From positions 620,001-684,000 of the forward strand of contig NZ_JACHZX010000002.1 in assembly GCF_014193845.1 (NCBI RefSeq): 64,000 bases of DNA. The letters are read 5' to 3'. Both the position numbers and the translations under genes were made by a program. The notes under the pieces were generated by a model, which saw only the letters and a list, made by a program, of their open reading frames with translations, was not told the origin of the DNA and made no database searches. The stretch comes from Sphingomonas sp. BK345 (GTDB lineage: Bacteria; Pseudomonadota; Alphaproteobacteria; Sphingomonadales; Sphingomonadaceae). Of this stretch, positions 16,407 through 28,275 are shown piece after piece (position 1 is the stretch's first letter; every line of letters starts with the position of its first letter).

Positions 16407-16486
16407 CGTGTTCCCGCGAACGCGGGATCCCAGCGCCAAGGGTGTAGCGCCCCGCCTCCCTGGGCTCCTGCCTTCGCAGGAGCACG
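16407..16486. repeat. Dispersed inverted-repeat element (family D, copy 1)
   Basis: The left arm CGTGTTCCCGCGAACGCGGG starts at 16407. The right arm is CTGGGCTCCTGCCTTCGCAG followed by GAGCACG, ending at 16486. The closest relative is the element at 49016-49095, whose right arm has the same CCTGGGCTCCTGC sequence. It is intergenic, about 30 bp from the 3' end of phoB. Confidence 0.7.
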
Positions 16487-16520
16487 GGCGCCTCTCAATT
16501 TAACTACCTGTAGTTAAGCC

Positions 16521-17212
<692 letters not shown>

Positions 17213-17213
<1 letters not shown>

Positions 17214-17911
17214 CAGATGGTACCCCCGTGATGAAGCTTGTCGCGCTCGGTCAATCGCGTTCCCGTTGCCGCGAAATAGACCATCTCCGCCACATTGGTG
17301 GCGTGATCCCCGATCCGCTCCAGGTTCTTGGCGACGAACAGCAGGTGCGCGCACTGGCTGATCGTCTTCGGGTTCTCGACCATGTAGGTCACGAGCGTGC
17401 GGAAGATGCTGTCATAGAAATCGTCCAGCGCGCGATCGCTCTCGCACACCGCCAACGCCTGATCGGGATCGCGCGCGGCGAAGGCATCGAGCACGTTGTG
17501 GACCATCCCGGACGCCATCTTCGCCATCGCGGGAAGGGTGGAGATCGGATCGATGCGATGCTCGCTCTCGATCTGGGGCACGCGACGCGCGATGTTCTTG
17601 GCATAATCGGCGATGCGCTCGACCACGCCGGCGATCTTGAGCGCGGCGACCACCTCGCGCAGGTCGTCCGCCATCGGCGCGCGCAGTGCGATGATCCGCA
17701 CCGCGGTGCGCTCCACCTCCGCCTCCAGCGCGTCGATCTGGCGATCGCCCGCCGCCACGCGCGCGGCCTGTTCGGCGTCGCCGCGCTGCAGCGCCACCAT
17801 CGCGTCCGCGATCGCGCGCTCCGCCAGCCCGCCCATCTGCGAGATCAACCCGCGCAGCTGGCCGATGTCCTGGTCGAAGGCCTTGACCGTATGTTCCTGG
17901 CTGTTCGCCAT
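17213..17911 (-). CDS. phoU: Phosphate transport system regulatory protein PhoU
   Basis: 232 residues, two PhoU helical-bundle repeats. The metal-binding type motifs E-x3-D-x-A-K-N and the second E-R-I-G-D-H-A-T-N are seen as VERIADYAKNIARR and LERIGDHATNVAEM. PhoU mediates the signal from the PstSCAB transporter to PhoR and keeps the kinase off when phosphate is plentiful. It lies between pstB (22 nt) and phoB (1-nt overlap). Start MANSQEHTVKAFDQD matches the family. Confidence 0.95.
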
Positions 17912-17933
17912 CCGTCCCGTCCCGTCCCGTCTC

Positions 17934-18701
17934 TCAGCCGTAGCGCCCGGTGATATAATCCTTCGTCCGTTCCTCCCGCGGGTTGGTGAAGATGTCGGAC
18001 GTGTCGCCATATTCGACCAACTGGCCGAGGTGGAAGAAGGCGGTGCGCTGGCTCACCCGCGCCGCCTGCTGCATGTTGTGGGTGACGATCACGATGGCGT
18101 AGCGCCCGCGCAGGTCGTGGATCAGCTCCTCGATCCGCGCGGTGGCGACGGGATCGAGCGCGCTGCACGGCTCGTCCATCAGGATCACCTCGGGGTCGAC
18201 CGCGATCGCGCGCGCGATGCACAGCCTTTGCTGCTGCCCGCCCGACAGTGCCGTACCCGAGTCGCCGAGCCGGTCCTTGACCTCGTTCCACAGGCCGGCG
18301 CGGGTGAGCGAGCGCTCGACGATCTGCGCGAGATCCGCCTTGGAGCGCGCCAGCCCATGGATCCGCGGGCCGTAGGCGACATTCTCGAAGATCGACTTGG
18401 GGAAGGGATTGGGTTTCTGGAACACCATGCCGACGCGCGCGCGCAGCTGTACCACGTCCATCGCCTTGGCGTAGACGTCTTCGCCGTCGAGCCGGATGTC
18501 GCCCGAGACACGCGCGCCTGGGATGGTGTCGTTCATGCGGTTGAGCGTGCGCAGGAAGGTCGACTTGCCGCAGCCCGACGGTCCGATGAAGGCGGTGACG
18601 TCCTCCTGGCGCACGTCGATGCTGACGTCGCGGATCGCCTGCTTCGCGCCGTAGAAGACGTCGACGCCGCTCGCGGTCATCTTGGGCGGGGCGTTGCTCA
18701 T
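17934..18701 (-). CDS. pstB: Phosphate ABC transporter ATP-binding protein PstB
   Basis: 255 residues. Walker A is GPSGCGKST (40-48), the ABC signature is LSGGQQQRL, Walker B is [12 protein letters not shown], and the switch histidine is in [29 protein letters not shown] is characteristic of PstB. It powers high-affinity phosphate import together with PstA and PstC. Its start overlaps the pstA stop by one base (TGATG). Confidence 0.97.
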   Translation of the reverse strand: MSNAPPKMTASGVDVFYGAKQAIRDVSIDVRQEDVTAFIGPSGCGKSTFLRTLNRMNDTIPGARVSGDIRLDGEDVYAKAMDVVQLRARVGMVFQKPNPFPKSIFENVAYGPRIHGLARSKADLAQIVERSLTRAGLWNEVKDRLGDSGTALSGGQQQRLCIARAIAVDPEVILMDEPCSALDPVATARIEELIHDLRGRYAIVIVTHNMQQAARVSQRTAFFHLGQLVEYGDTSDIFTNPREERTKDYITGRYG

Positions 18702-19996
18702 CACCAGCGGGTCTCGAAACGGTTGCGAAGGTAGATGGCGAGGCCGTTCATCGCCAGCAGGAAGACGAGTAGCACGATGATCGCGGCCGAAGTCTTCTCG
18801 ACGAAACCGGCCTGCACGTCGTCGGACCACAGGAAGATTTGCACCGGCAGCACCGTCGCCGGATCGGTCAGCCGCTGGGGCGGGGCGGCGATGAAAGCGC
18901 GCATGCCGATCATCAGCAGCGGCGCGGTCTCGCCCAGCGCGCGCGCCATGCCGATGATGGTGCCGGTGAGGATGCCGGGCAGCGCCAGCGGCAGTACGTG
19001 GTGGAACACCACCTGCACCGGCGAGGCGCCCAGCGCGCGCGCGGCGTCGCGGATCGAGGGCGGCACCGAGCCGATCGCGTTGCGCGCCGCGATCACGATC
19101 ACCGGCGTGGTCATCAGCGCGAGCGTCAACCCGCCGACCAGCGCGGCCGAGCGCGGCATGTGGAACGTGCCGAGGAACACGGCGAGCCCGAGCAGTCCGA
19201 AGATGATCGAGGGCACCGCGGCGAGGTTGTTGATCGATACCTCGATCAGGTCGGTCCAGCGGTTCCGCGGCGCATATTCCTCGAGGTAGAGCGCCGAGAA
19301 CACGCCGATCGGGAAGGCGAGCAGCAAGGTCACCAGCATCGTCAGCAGCGAGCCTTTGAGCGCGCCCCAGATGCCCGCGCGGGTCGGGTCGGTCGAGTCG
19401 GCGCCGCCGAGGAAGTCGTGGTTGAGCCCGCGCGAGAGACGTGGCGCGAGTGATCGGGCGATTGCCCGGTCAGCACGCGAGCCGCCGCCCTTGAAAGCGA
19501 TGTCGAGCCGCGAGGCGACGGGTACGTCGATGGTCGCGCGGCGACTCAGCAGGCTGGGGTCGCGTTTGACCGCCTCGCGCACGCGCAGCCACGACGCGTC
19601 GGACAGCAGCGCCGCGCCGCCGTCACGCGGGAAGGCGGTCTCGGAGGCCGTGTCGACCGCTCGCTCCAAGCCGGCCCCGGCGAGCGCGAGATCGGCGCGC
19701 GGGCCGCGAAGATGCGCCGGCGTGACGTTCAGCCCGGCGCGCGCGAGGTCGAGCGGCAGCGCGATCCGCGTCTCGACAAAGCCGCCGGCACCGCGCGCCA
19801 GCATGGACGCGAGCAGGAATAGCAGGAAGGCGGCCGAGGCGACCACCGCGGCGAGCCCGAGCAGGCGGAAGCGCCGCTCGGCGGCGTAGCGCTGGCGCAC
19901 GCGGCGCTGCATCGACGCGGTGCGCCAGTCGGTCGGGCGTCGTTCGGCCGTCTCGGCGGCGCTCACCGGCGCCTGTGGGACGAGCGACTTACTCAT
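18701..19996 (-). CDS. pstA: Phosphate ABC transporter permease PstA, with long N-terminal periplasmic insert
   Basis: 431 residues, longer than the roughly 300 of E. coli PstA. After a first membrane helix ([20 protein letters not shown]) there is a loop of about 140 residues, probably periplasmic, of the DUF3333 type. Five more helices of the permease core follow. The coupling-helix motif for PstB contact is in [19 protein letters not shown], and [17 protein letters not shown] is typical of PstA. It overlaps pstC by 8 nt at the start and pstB by 1 nt at the end. Confidence 0.93.
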   Translation of the reverse strand: MSKSLVPQAPVSAAETAERRPTDWRTASMQRRVRQRYAAERRFRLLGLAAVVASAAFLLFLLASMLARGAGGFVETRIALPLDLARAGLNVTPAHLRGPRADLALAGAGLERAVDTASETAFPRDGGAALLSDASWLRVREAVKRDPSLLSRRATIDVPVASRLDIAFKGGGSRADRAIARSLAPRLSRGLNHDFLGGADSTDPTRAGIWGALKGSLLTMLVTLLLAFPIGVFSALYLEEYAPRNRWTDLIEVSINNLAAVPSIIFGLLGLAVFLGTFHMPRSAALVGGLTLALMTTPVIVIAARNAIGSVPPSIRDAARALGASPVQVVFHHVLPLALPGILTGTIIGMARALGETAPLLMIGMRAFIAAPPQRLTDPATVLPVQIFLWSDDVQAGFVEKTSAAIIVLLVFLLAMNGLAIYLRNRFETRW

Positions 19997-21365
19997 AGGC
20001 CTCGCGGTAGCGGCGCACCACGATCAGCGCGACGACGTTGAGCAGCAGGGTGATGACGAACAGCGTGAGCCCCAGGGCGAAGGCGGCGAGCGTCTTGGCC
20101 GAGTCGAACGCCGCCTCGCCGGTGAGCAGGTCGACGATCTGCTTGGTCACGGTGGTGGCACTGGCGGAGGGGTTGAGCGTCAGCGTCGCCACGCCGGACG
20201 CGGCCATCACCACGATCATCGTCTCGCCGATCGCGCGGCTCACCGCCAGCAGCACGCCGCCGACCACGCCGGGGAGGGCGGCGGGAAGGAGCACCTGCCG
20301 GATCGTCTCCGAGCTGGTCGCGCCCATCGCGAGGCTGCCGTCGCGCATGGCCGCGGGCACCGCGGAAAGCGAGTCGTCCGCCATGGAGGAGACGAAGGGG
20401 ATGATCATCACGCCCATCACCGCCCCCGCGGCGAGCGCGCTCTCGGACGAGGCCCAGCTCACCCCCAGCGCGACGCCGAGGTCGCGCACCGCCGGCGCCA
20501 CCGTCAGCGCCGCGAAATAGCCGTACACGACGGTCGGCACGCCCGCGAGGATCTCGAGCAGCGGCTTCACCCAGCGCCGCGTCGCCGGTCGCGCATATTG
20601 CGTCAGGTAGATCGCGCTCATCAGCCCGAACGGGATCGCCACCGCCATCGCGATCACCGCCCCGATGAAGAAAGTACCCCAGAACAAGGGCACCGCGCCG
20701 AGCGAGGCGCCGGGATCGCGCGGGTCGATCGCCTGCGGACTCCAGTGCATGCCGAGCAGAAAATCGCTGAGCGGCACGATCCGGAAGAAGCGCGCGCTCT
20801 CGAACAGCAACGAGACGACGATCCCGATCGTGGTCACGATCGCGATCAGCGAGGCGCCGAGAAGCGCGCCCATGATCACGCGCTCGACGTGCGTGCGCGC
20901 CGAGAAGCCGGGGCGTACGCGCAGGTAGCAGAGCGCACCGCCGACGAAGGCTAGCAGCAGCGCCACCGCGGTGGCGATCCAGTCGTAGCGCGCCTGCGCC
21001 GCGGCATAGGCCGGCGCGAGCTGCTCCGAGAGCGGGTGAAACGCGCCATAGGCGCGTCCGGCGGCGAGGTTGCGCGCCTCCGCCAGGATGGCGGCGCGGT
21101 CGAGTCCGGGCGGGGGCAGCGTCGCTGCACCGGGCGTGGCGAGCACCGCCTCGGTCACCAGCGCGGGTGAGGTGAGATGCCACACCGTGAGAAACAGCAG
21201 CGCCGGCAGCAGCGTGCCCATCGCGACGAACCAGCCATGATGCTGCGGCAGCGAGCTGAAGCGGCGAGCAGTGCCGCGGCGGAAGCGCGCGGCGCGCGCG
21301 CGCGCCGTGACCCAGCCGATCAGCGCGAGTGCGGCGATCACGAAGGCGAGCGCGAGCGGCGACAT
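19989..21365 (-). CDS. pstC: Phosphate ABC transporter permease PstC
   Basis: 458 residues, longer than E. coli PstC (about 320) because of an N-terminal extension. Helices at the N-terminus are followed by a periplasmic loop (about 70-140), then the permease domain. The core carries LAGVPTVVYGYFAALTVAP, AMRDGSLAMGATSSETIRQV (coupling helix) and AVSRAIGETMIVVMAA, all PstC marks. The start is the ATG with A at 21365, overlapping the pstS stop (TGATG). Much longer open frame upstream is the antisense-phase shadow of pstS. Confidence 0.94.
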   Translation of the reverse strand: MSPLALAFVIAALALIGWVTARARAARFRRGTARRFSSLPQHHGWFVAMGTLLPALLFLTVWHLTSPALVTEAVLATPGAATLPPPGLDRAAILAEARNLAAGRAYGAFHPLSEQLAPAYAAAQARYDWIATAVALLLAFVGGALCYLRVRPGFSARTHVERVIMGALLGASLIAIVTTIGIVVSLLFESARFFRIVPLSDFLLGMHWSPQAIDPRDPGASLGAVPLFWGTFFIGAVIAMAVAIPFGLMSAIYLTQYARPATRRWVKPLLEILAGVPTVVYGYFAALTVAPAVRDLGVALGVSWASSESALAAGAVMGVMIIPFVSSMADDSLSAVPAAMRDGSLAMGATSSETIRQVLLPAALPGVVGGVLLAVSRAIGETMIVVMAASGVATLTLNPSASATTVTKQIVDLLTGEAAFDSAKTLAAFALGLTLFVITLLLNVVALIVVRRYREAYE

Positions 21366-22459
21366 CAGCGCAACTCCGCCGGATCGAGCGCGATCTCCTG
21401 CGCGATCACCGCGGCGGCGCGACGCTGCACCGGCTCGGGCGAGGCGATCAGCCCGCGTCGCACCAGCGGTCCCTGCCGGCCCCATAAGGCGCCATATTGG
21501 CGAAGAAAGGCGCGCAGCCCGGGGATGGCGCGCAGGTGCGCCTTCTTGACGTAGAGGTAGAGCGGCCGCGCGCCGGGATAGCTGCCGTCGGCGATCGTGG
21601 CGTAGCTCGGCGCCACACCGCCGAGCGTCACGCCGCGTACCGCGCCGCCATTCTCCTCGAGATAGGCATAGCCGAAGATTCCGATCGCGTCGGGGTTGGC
21701 CCGCAACTTCTGGACGATGAGATTGTCGTTCTCGCCCGCGTCGATATAGGCGCCGTCGTCGCGCATCCGGTGGCAGCGCGCGGCGAAGAGCTCGGGCGCG
21801 CGCTCGCGCAGCGCGCGCGTGTCGGGCTGGACCGCCTCGCAGCCCGGCGCCATGATCAGCTCGACGAACGAGTCGCGTGTCCCGCTCGTCGCCGGTGGCC
21901 CGTAGACCTGGATCGGGATCGCGGGCAGCGCCGGGTCGACGTCGCGCCACAGCCGCGCGGTGTTGCGGCGTCCGCCGGGCGCCGCGGCGAGCGCGCGATA
22001 GAGGTCCGTCGTGGTCAGCGCCAGACCCGGCCCACGCAGCGACTCGGCAAGGGCGATGCCGTCGATGCCGACCTGTACCTCGAGCACCGCACCGACACCG
22101 TGGCGCGCGCACGCGTCATATTCGGACCGATGCATCCGTCGCGACGCGTCCTCGATGTCGGGATGAGCTGCACCGATGCCGGCGCAGAACAATTTCATCC
22201 CCGCGCCCGTGCCGGTCGACTCGATCACCGGCGGCTTCGCGCCCGGCGTATTGGCGAGGAACTGCTCGGCGACCAGGGTCGTGAAGGGGTAGACGGTGGA
22301 GGAGCCGACGATGCGGATCTGATCGCGCGATCCCGACGCGCCGCCAGCGGCCTGATCGACGCAGCCGCCCAGCATGCCGCACGCCACCGTCGCCAGCATG
22401 GTGTAGGGCAGCGTCGCTGGCATCCTGGCCGCGAGCGCGTGGACGAGACGCGACATCAT
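21365..22459 (-). CDS. pstS: Phosphate-binding lipoprotein PstS
   Basis: 364 residues. The lipobox LGGC puts the lipid-modified cysteine at residue 33, so the protein is membrane-anchored instead of free in the periplasm as in E. coli. The mature part begins DQIRIVGSSTVYPFTTLVAE, the phosphate-binding strand-loop, with further ligand loops in STGTGAGMKLFC and ATSGTRDSFVELI. Two ATGs compete (22459, 22456); GGGGGA is better spaced from the second. The Pho box at 22506-22534 lies directly upstream. Confidence 0.92.
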   Translation of the reverse strand: MMSRLVHALAARMPATLPYTMLATVACGMLGGCVDQAAGGASGSRDQIRIVGSSTVYPFTTLVAEQFLANTPGAKPPVIESTGTGAGMKLFCAGIGAAHPDIEDASRRMHRSEYDACARHGVGAVLEVQVGIDGIALAESLRGPGLALTTTDLYRALAAAPGGRRNTARLWRDVDPALPAIPIQVYGPPATSGTRDSFVELIMAPGCEAVQPDTRALRERAPELFAARCHRMRDDGAYIDAGENDNLIVQKLRANPDAIGIFGYAYLEENGGAVRGVTLGGVAPSYATIADGSYPGARPLYLYVKKAHLRAIPGLRAFLRQYGALWGRQGPLVRRGLIASPEPVQRRAAAVIAQEIALDPAELR

Positions 22460-22505
22460 TCCCCCGAGCGGGCAGCCGACACGGCGCCGCGATGGCGCCG
22501 CCAAT

Positions 22506-22534
22506 GTGACACGTGAGTTACGCCTTGATGACAG
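22506..22534 (-). promoter_or_regulatory. Candidate Pho box (three 7-bp repeats) upstream of pstS
   Basis: Read on the minus strand the site is CTGTCAT-caag-GCGTAAC-tcac-GTGTCAC: three 7-mers with an exact 11-bp period. The first and third match the PhoB half-site CTGTCAT/C at six or seven positions; the middle one is weak. It ends 46 bp before the pstS ATG, within the 92-bp gap after phoR. PhoB itself is encoded at the end of this operon, so autoregulation is expected. Confidence 0.7.
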
Positions 22535-22551
22535 CGGTGGCCGTGCCGCGC

Positions 22552-23751
22552 TCAGGCCAGCGGTGCGGGTACGGCGGCGGGAAGGGTAACGGCCACGCGC
22601 GTGCCGACCCCGACCTGGCTGGTGATGTCGAGCCGCCCGCGATGGCGCTCGACGATATGCTTGACGATGGCGAGGCCCAAACCGGTACCACCGAGCGAGC
22701 GGCTGCGGCCGGGATCGACTCGGTAGAAGCGCTCGGTCAGGCGCGGCAGATGCTCAGGGGCGATGCCCTCGCCTTGATCCGCCACGACGAGGCAGAGGTT
22801 GCGGTCGACGGCGCTCAGCGACACCTCCACCGGCGTGCCCGCCCGGCCGTACTTCATCGCGTTGCCGATCAGATTGTGAATCAGTTGTGAGAGCTGCGCC
22901 TGGTCGCCGATTACGCGCGGCATGTCCTCGGCCAGCTCCAGCCGGATGTCGCCGCCGCGGTCGCCGTGGGTGGTGGAGAGCGAGTCGCACGCGTCCTGTA
23001 CCAGTTCGGTCAGGTTGACCTCGGCGCGCGGCAGACGAAATTTCTCCGCCTCGATCCGCGACAGGCTCATCAGGTCCTCGACGAGCCGCTCCATCCGCCG
23101 CGCCTCGTCGAAGACGATGCCGAGGAAGCGCTGGCGCAGCCCGGGGTCCTCGCCCGCGGCGTCGGCGAGCGTCTCGACATAGCCGAGGATCGAGGCCAGC
23201 GGGGTGCGCAGCTCGTGGCTGGCGTTGGCGACGAAATCGACGCGCATCCGCTCGGCGGCATATTGGTCGGTCTGGTCGACGAGATGGACCAGCCGCAGCG
23301 CGGGCCCGAGCGCGGCGGTGCGCATCTGCCAGCGCTGGTCGAGCGTGCCGATCCCGACCAGGTCGACCGGATGCTCGGCGCCCTCGGCGAGATGTTCGGC
23401 CGCACCGGGATGACGGATCGCGACGCGCGCGTCCTCGCCGAGGATATGCTGGCCGAGCAACGCGCGCGCCGCGGCGTTGGCGACCACGACTCGTCCGGCA
23501 CGAAGTACCAGCACAGGCTCCGCGATCGCCTCGAGCGCGGCCTCGAAAGGGACTTCGGCGCGGGTCGGCTCGGGCGCGCTGTCGGCGGGCAGCTCTTCCG
23601 GGATGGTGGCGATGATCACCACCAGCGCCGCGCAGCCCGCCAGCGCGGCGAGCGCGGTCTGATAATCGTCCGCGAGCGCGAGCACGACCGCGGCGGTCGC
23701 TGCCGCGATCGCGACCGCGAGCCAGGTGCGAAGCGGGATCTCGTCGATCAC
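22552..23751 (-). CDS. phoR: Phosphate regulon sensor histidine kinase PhoR
   Basis: 399 residues. Two membrane segments lie close to the N-terminus (about 10-26 and 32-50) with no periplasmic sensor, as in PhoR. A PAS domain covers roughly 70-155. The HisKA domain has the phospho-acceptor H179 in NASHELRTPLASI. The ATPase domain has HNLIGNAMKYG, DQGEGIAP, RFYRVDPGRSRS and GGTGLGLAIVKHI. It phosphorylates PhoB under phosphate limitation. Its start overlaps the stop of the VanZ-like gene by 4 nt (ATGA), so it is coupled to gph-vanZ; pstS has its own promoter candidate. Confidence 0.93.
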   Translation of the reverse strand: MIDEIPLRTWLAVAIAAATAAVVLALADDYQTALAALAGCAALVVIIATIPEELPADSAPEPTRAEVPFEAALEAIAEPVLVLRAGRVVVANAAARALLGQHILGEDARVAIRHPGAAEHLAEGAEHPVDLVGIGTLDQRWQMRTAALGPALRLVHLVDQTDQYAAERMRVDFVANASHELRTPLASILGYVETLADAAGEDPGLRQRFLGIVFDEARRMERLVEDLMSLSRIEAEKFRLPRAEVNLTELVQDACDSLSTTHGDRGGDIRLELAEDMPRVIGDQAQLSQLIHNLIGNAMKYGRAGTPVEVSLSAVDRNLCLVVADQGEGIAPEHLPRLTERFYRVDPGRSRSLGGTGLGLAIVKHIVERHRGRLDITSQVGVGTRVAVTLPAAVPAPLA

Positions 23752-24158
23752 GCGCGCCGGTGTAGCGCAGATCGTCGCGGCTGGGCACCGGGCCCGCGAG
23801 CGTCAAGGCGACGGAATAGCACGATCACGAACAACACCGCGACGATGATCAGCGTGTCGGCCAGCCAGTCCATTACGTCGCAGTCGCGGTGGAGCGAGGG
23901 GATCGACTGGAATACCTCGATCAGCGCGCCGAGGAACGACATGCGCTCGCCGATGCGCAGCAGCGAGGTTGCCGGAAACGCGAGCACCGACAGGATCGTG
24001 AGCGTGCCGAAGGCGAACATGTGCTGCCATTTGTCGCTGACGTGGCCGAGCGACGGCGGATGCGGCATCAGCGCCAGCGTCACCGCGCCCACGGTCGCGA
24101 TGATCAGCGCGACGAGGAACAGCGGGCGCACCTGCGCCAGCGAGGTGGTCTCGGTCAT
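23748..24158 (-). CDS. VanZ-like membrane protein
   Basis: 136 residues with four predicted membrane helices. It has the VanZ pattern: a proline after the first helix (LMPHPPSLGHVSDKWQHMFA) with Asp-Lys and a His, and the small C-terminal helices ending in DWLADTLIIVAVLFVIVLF. VanZ family proteins give low-level teicoplanin resistance in enterococci, but most members have unknown roles. It overlaps gph and phoR by 4 nt each (ATGA at both ends), so all three form one translational unit. Confidence 0.72.
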   Translation of the reverse strand: MTETTSLAQVRPLFLVALIIATVGAVTLALMPHPPSLGHVSDKWQHMFAFGTLTILSVLAFPATSLLRIGERMSFLGALIEVFQSIPSLHRDCDVMDWLADTLIIVAVLFVIVLFRRLDARGPGAQPRRSALHRRA

Positions 24159-24823
24159 AGCCGCTCCAGCGTGGGGATGAGGTCGTCGAAGCCGTCGATG
24201 ATCGCGTCCGCGCCGAGCTCCTCGACGGGCTGCATCAGGAAGCCGAAGCGGCACGCCACCGCGGGCAGCCCGGCGGCGTGCGCGGCCTGTATGTCGTAGA
24301 TCGAATCACCGACGAACGCCGCGCGCCCGCCGCCGCAGCGCGCCACCATGGCGTCGATCGGCTGCCGCGACGGCTTGCCGTTGCCCGGCCCCATCGTATC
24401 GCCGCCGATAATCGTGACGAAGCGCCTGGTCAGACCGAGCTGACCGAGCACCTGACGCGCGAGATGCTCGAGCTTGTTGGTCACCACCGCGAGCCGCACG
24501 CCGCGCGCGTCCAGCGCGTCGAGCGTCTTGATCACGTGAGGGTAGGGCTGGGTGTGGACCGTGAGATGCGCCTCGTAATAGTCGAGCAGCCGCCGGTGCA
24601 GCACCGCCAGCTCCTCCTCCGAGCAGCCGCCTGTCGCCGCCATGCCCTGCGCCAGCATGTGGCGCGCACCGCCGCCGATCATCGGCTTGACCTGCTCGAC
24701 GCTCAGTGTCGGTCGCCCAACCGAGGCGAGCGCGTGGTTGGTCGCCGCGGTGAGGTCGCCCGAGGTGTCGAGCAGGGTGCCGTCGAGGTCGAACCCGACG
24801 ATTGGAAAGGGGAAGTCGGTCAT
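24155..24823 (-). CDS. gph: Phosphoglycolate phosphatase-like HAD hydrolase
   Basis: 222 residues. HAD motif I is GFDLDGTLLDTSG with nucleophile D12 and acid D14, motif II is VVTNK, motif III/IV is FVGDSIYDIQAAHAAGLPAV. The helical cap domain carries KPMIGGGARHMLAQG, as in Gph. It probably removes phosphate from 2-phosphoglycolate, but HAD substrate range is broad. The start (A at 24823) is 61 bp from the divergent glmU. Coupling to vanZ and phoR suggests joint expression. Confidence 0.85.
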   Translation of the reverse strand: MTDFPFPIVGFDLDGTLLDTSGDLTAATNHALASVGRPTLSVEQVKPMIGGGARHMLAQGMAATGGCSEEELAVLHRRLLDYYEAHLTVHTQPYPHVIKTLDALDARGVRLAVVTNKLEHLARQVLGQLGLTRRFVTIIGGDTMGPGNGKPSRQPIDAMVARCGGGRAAFVGDSIYDIQAAHAAGLPAVACRFGFLMQPVEELGADAIIDGFDDLIPTLERL

Positions 24824-24884
24824 GCGCGCGCCGCGTTGCCGCCTCGTACTGGAATTGGCAAGCAAAGGGTGGCAGGGCACGGTC

Positions 24885-26234
24885 ATGTCGAGCCAGCCGC
24901 CCGTCGCTGTCGTCGTCCTCGCCGCTGGCAAGGGCACGCGGATGAAATCCGATCTGCACAAGGTGCTGCATCCCATCGCGGGACACCCGATGCTGCTCCA
25001 CCTGCTCGCCAGTGCGGCGTCGCTCGCGCCAGAGCGCACCGTCGTCGTGGTCGGGGCCGGGCGCGAGCAGGTCGAGGCGGCGGTGGCGCCGCTCGGCGCC
25101 GCCACCGCGCATCAGGCCGAGCAGCTCGGCACCGGCCACGCGGTGATGCAGGCCGAGGCGGCGCTGGTGGGCTTCTCTGGCGACGTGCTGATCCTCTACG
25201 GCGACGTCCCGCTGGTCAGCGCGGCGACGATGCGCGCGATGCTCGACCGGCTCCACACCGCGGACTCGCCCGACGTGGTGGTGCTCGGCTTCCGCCCCAC
25301 CGACCCTGGCGCCTACGGCCGGCTGATTGTCGCGCCCGGCGGCGACCGGCTCGAGCGGATCGTCGAATTCAAGGACGCCAATGCGACCGAGCGCGCGGTC
25401 GATCTGTGCAACACCGGGCTGATGGCGGTTCGCGGCGAGCGGCTGTTCGCGCTGCTGGCCCGGCTCGGCAACGCCAATGCGGCGGGGGAATATTACCTCA
25501 CCGACGTGGTTGAGCTGTCGGGACAGGCCGCGGTGATCGAGGCGGCGGCGGACGAAGTTGCGGGGGTCAACAGCCGCGCCGAACTCGCGACCGTGGAGGC
25601 GACGTGGCAGCAAGCGCGCCGCGCGCGCGCGATGGCGGAGGGAGCGACGTTGCTCGCGCCCGAGACGGTGTGGTTCGCGCACGACACGGTTATTGGCCGG
25701 GATGTCACGATCGCGCAGAACGTCGTCTTCGGGCCGGGCGTCGAGGTGGCGGACGGCGCGACGATCCACGCCTTCAGCCATATCGAGGGCGCCAGGGTGG
25801 CGAGCGGAGTCGAGGTCGGCCCCTACGCGCGGCTGCGGCCGGGTGCGGTGCTCGAGAAGGGCGCCAAGGTCGGCAATTTCGTCGAGGTCAAGAACGCGGT
25901 GCTCCACGCCGGCGCCAAAGCTAACCACCTCAGCTACATCGGTGATGCCGAGGTCGGCGCGAAGGCCAATATCGGCGCCGGCACGATCACCTGCAACTAC
26001 AACGGCTATCTCAAGAGCCGCACGGTGATCGGCGCGGGCGCGTTCATCGGCTCCAACTCGGCTTTGGTCGCCCCGGTGACGATCGGGGCCGGCGCCATCG
26101 TCGCGGCAGGTTCCGTTATTGTCCGGGATGTTACGGAGGATTCACTTGCCTTGGCACGAGGTCGGCAGGAAGAGCGCGCGGGTTGGGCGGCGCGCTTCCG
26201 CGCGTCGATGAAGGCGAAGAAGGGCGGCCAATAA
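24885..26234 (+). CDS. glmU: Bifunctional UDP-GlcNAc pyrophosphorylase / glucosamine-1-phosphate acetyltransferase
   Basis: 449 residues. The N-terminal uridyltransferase has VVLAAGKGTRMKSDLHKVLH with the catalytic Arg19 and Lys26. The C-terminal left-handed beta-helix carries LSYIGDAEVGAKANIGAGTI and CNYNGYLKSRT, the acetyltransferase active site. It makes UDP-GlcNAc from glucosamine-1-phosphate for peptidoglycan and lipopolysaccharide. The next gene, glmS, provides its substrate pathway and starts 1 nt after the glmU stop. Confidence 0.97.
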   Translation: MSSQPPVAVVVLAAGKGTRMKSDLHKVLHPIAGHPMLLHLLASAASLAPERTVVVVGAGREQVEAAVAPLGAATAHQAEQLGTGHAVMQAEAALVGFSGDVLILYGDVPLVSAATMRAMLDRLHTADSPDVVVLGFRPTDPGAYGRLIVAPGGDRLERIVEFKDANATERAVDLCNTGLMAVRGERLFALLARLGNANAAGEYYLTDVVELSGQAAVIEAAADEVAGVNSRAELATVEATWQQARRARAMAEGATLLAPETVWFAHDTVIGRDVTIAQNVVFGPGVEVADGATIHAFSHIEGARVASGVEVGPYARLRPGAVLEKGAKVGNFVEVKNAVLHAGAKANHLSYIGDAEVGAKANIGAGTITCNYNGYLKSRTVIGAGAFIGSNSALVAPVTIGAGAIVAAGSVIVRDVTEDSLALARGRQEERAGWAARFRASMKAKKGGQ

Positions 26235-26235
26235 G

Positions 26236-28059
<1,824 letters not shown>

Positions 28060-28101
28060 GGGGGGCGCTCCGTCACGCCGGCTCGCGCTGGCGCAGGAGC
28101 G

Positions 28102-28127
28102 GGCGGACGCTCTCTTTTTCGTCCGCC
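28102..28127 (+). other. Weak hairpin downstream of glmS
   Basis: GGCGGAC (28102-28108) pairs with GTCCGCC (28121-28127) around a 12-nt loop GCTCTCTTTTTC. The T run sits in the loop, not after the stem, so it is not a standard terminator. It may help stop glmS transcription together with the family C repeat that follows at 28141. Confidence 0.35.
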
Positions 28128-28140
28128 GCCCCCGCCGCTG

Positions 28141-28236
28141 GCGTCATCCTGAGCTCGTCTCAGGATCCACGGTTCCGCAAACGTAGGTACCGCGACTCCT
28201 GCGGCACGGTGGATCCTGAGACGAGCTCAGGACGAC
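28141..28236. repeat. Dispersed inverted-repeat element (family C)
   Basis: The left arm GCGTCATCCTGAGCTCGTCT and the right arm ending GAGCTCAGGACGAC pair over about 36 bp, including the inner AGGATCCACGGTTCCGCA / GCACGGTGGATCCT. It is the most regular copy in the window, with mostly a single mismatch region. It lies between convergent glmS and the YcaQ-type gene. Confidence 0.8.
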
Positions 28237-28275
28237 GGCAGAAGGAGGGGGCGGAGGCTGCCCATCCCCTGTCAC

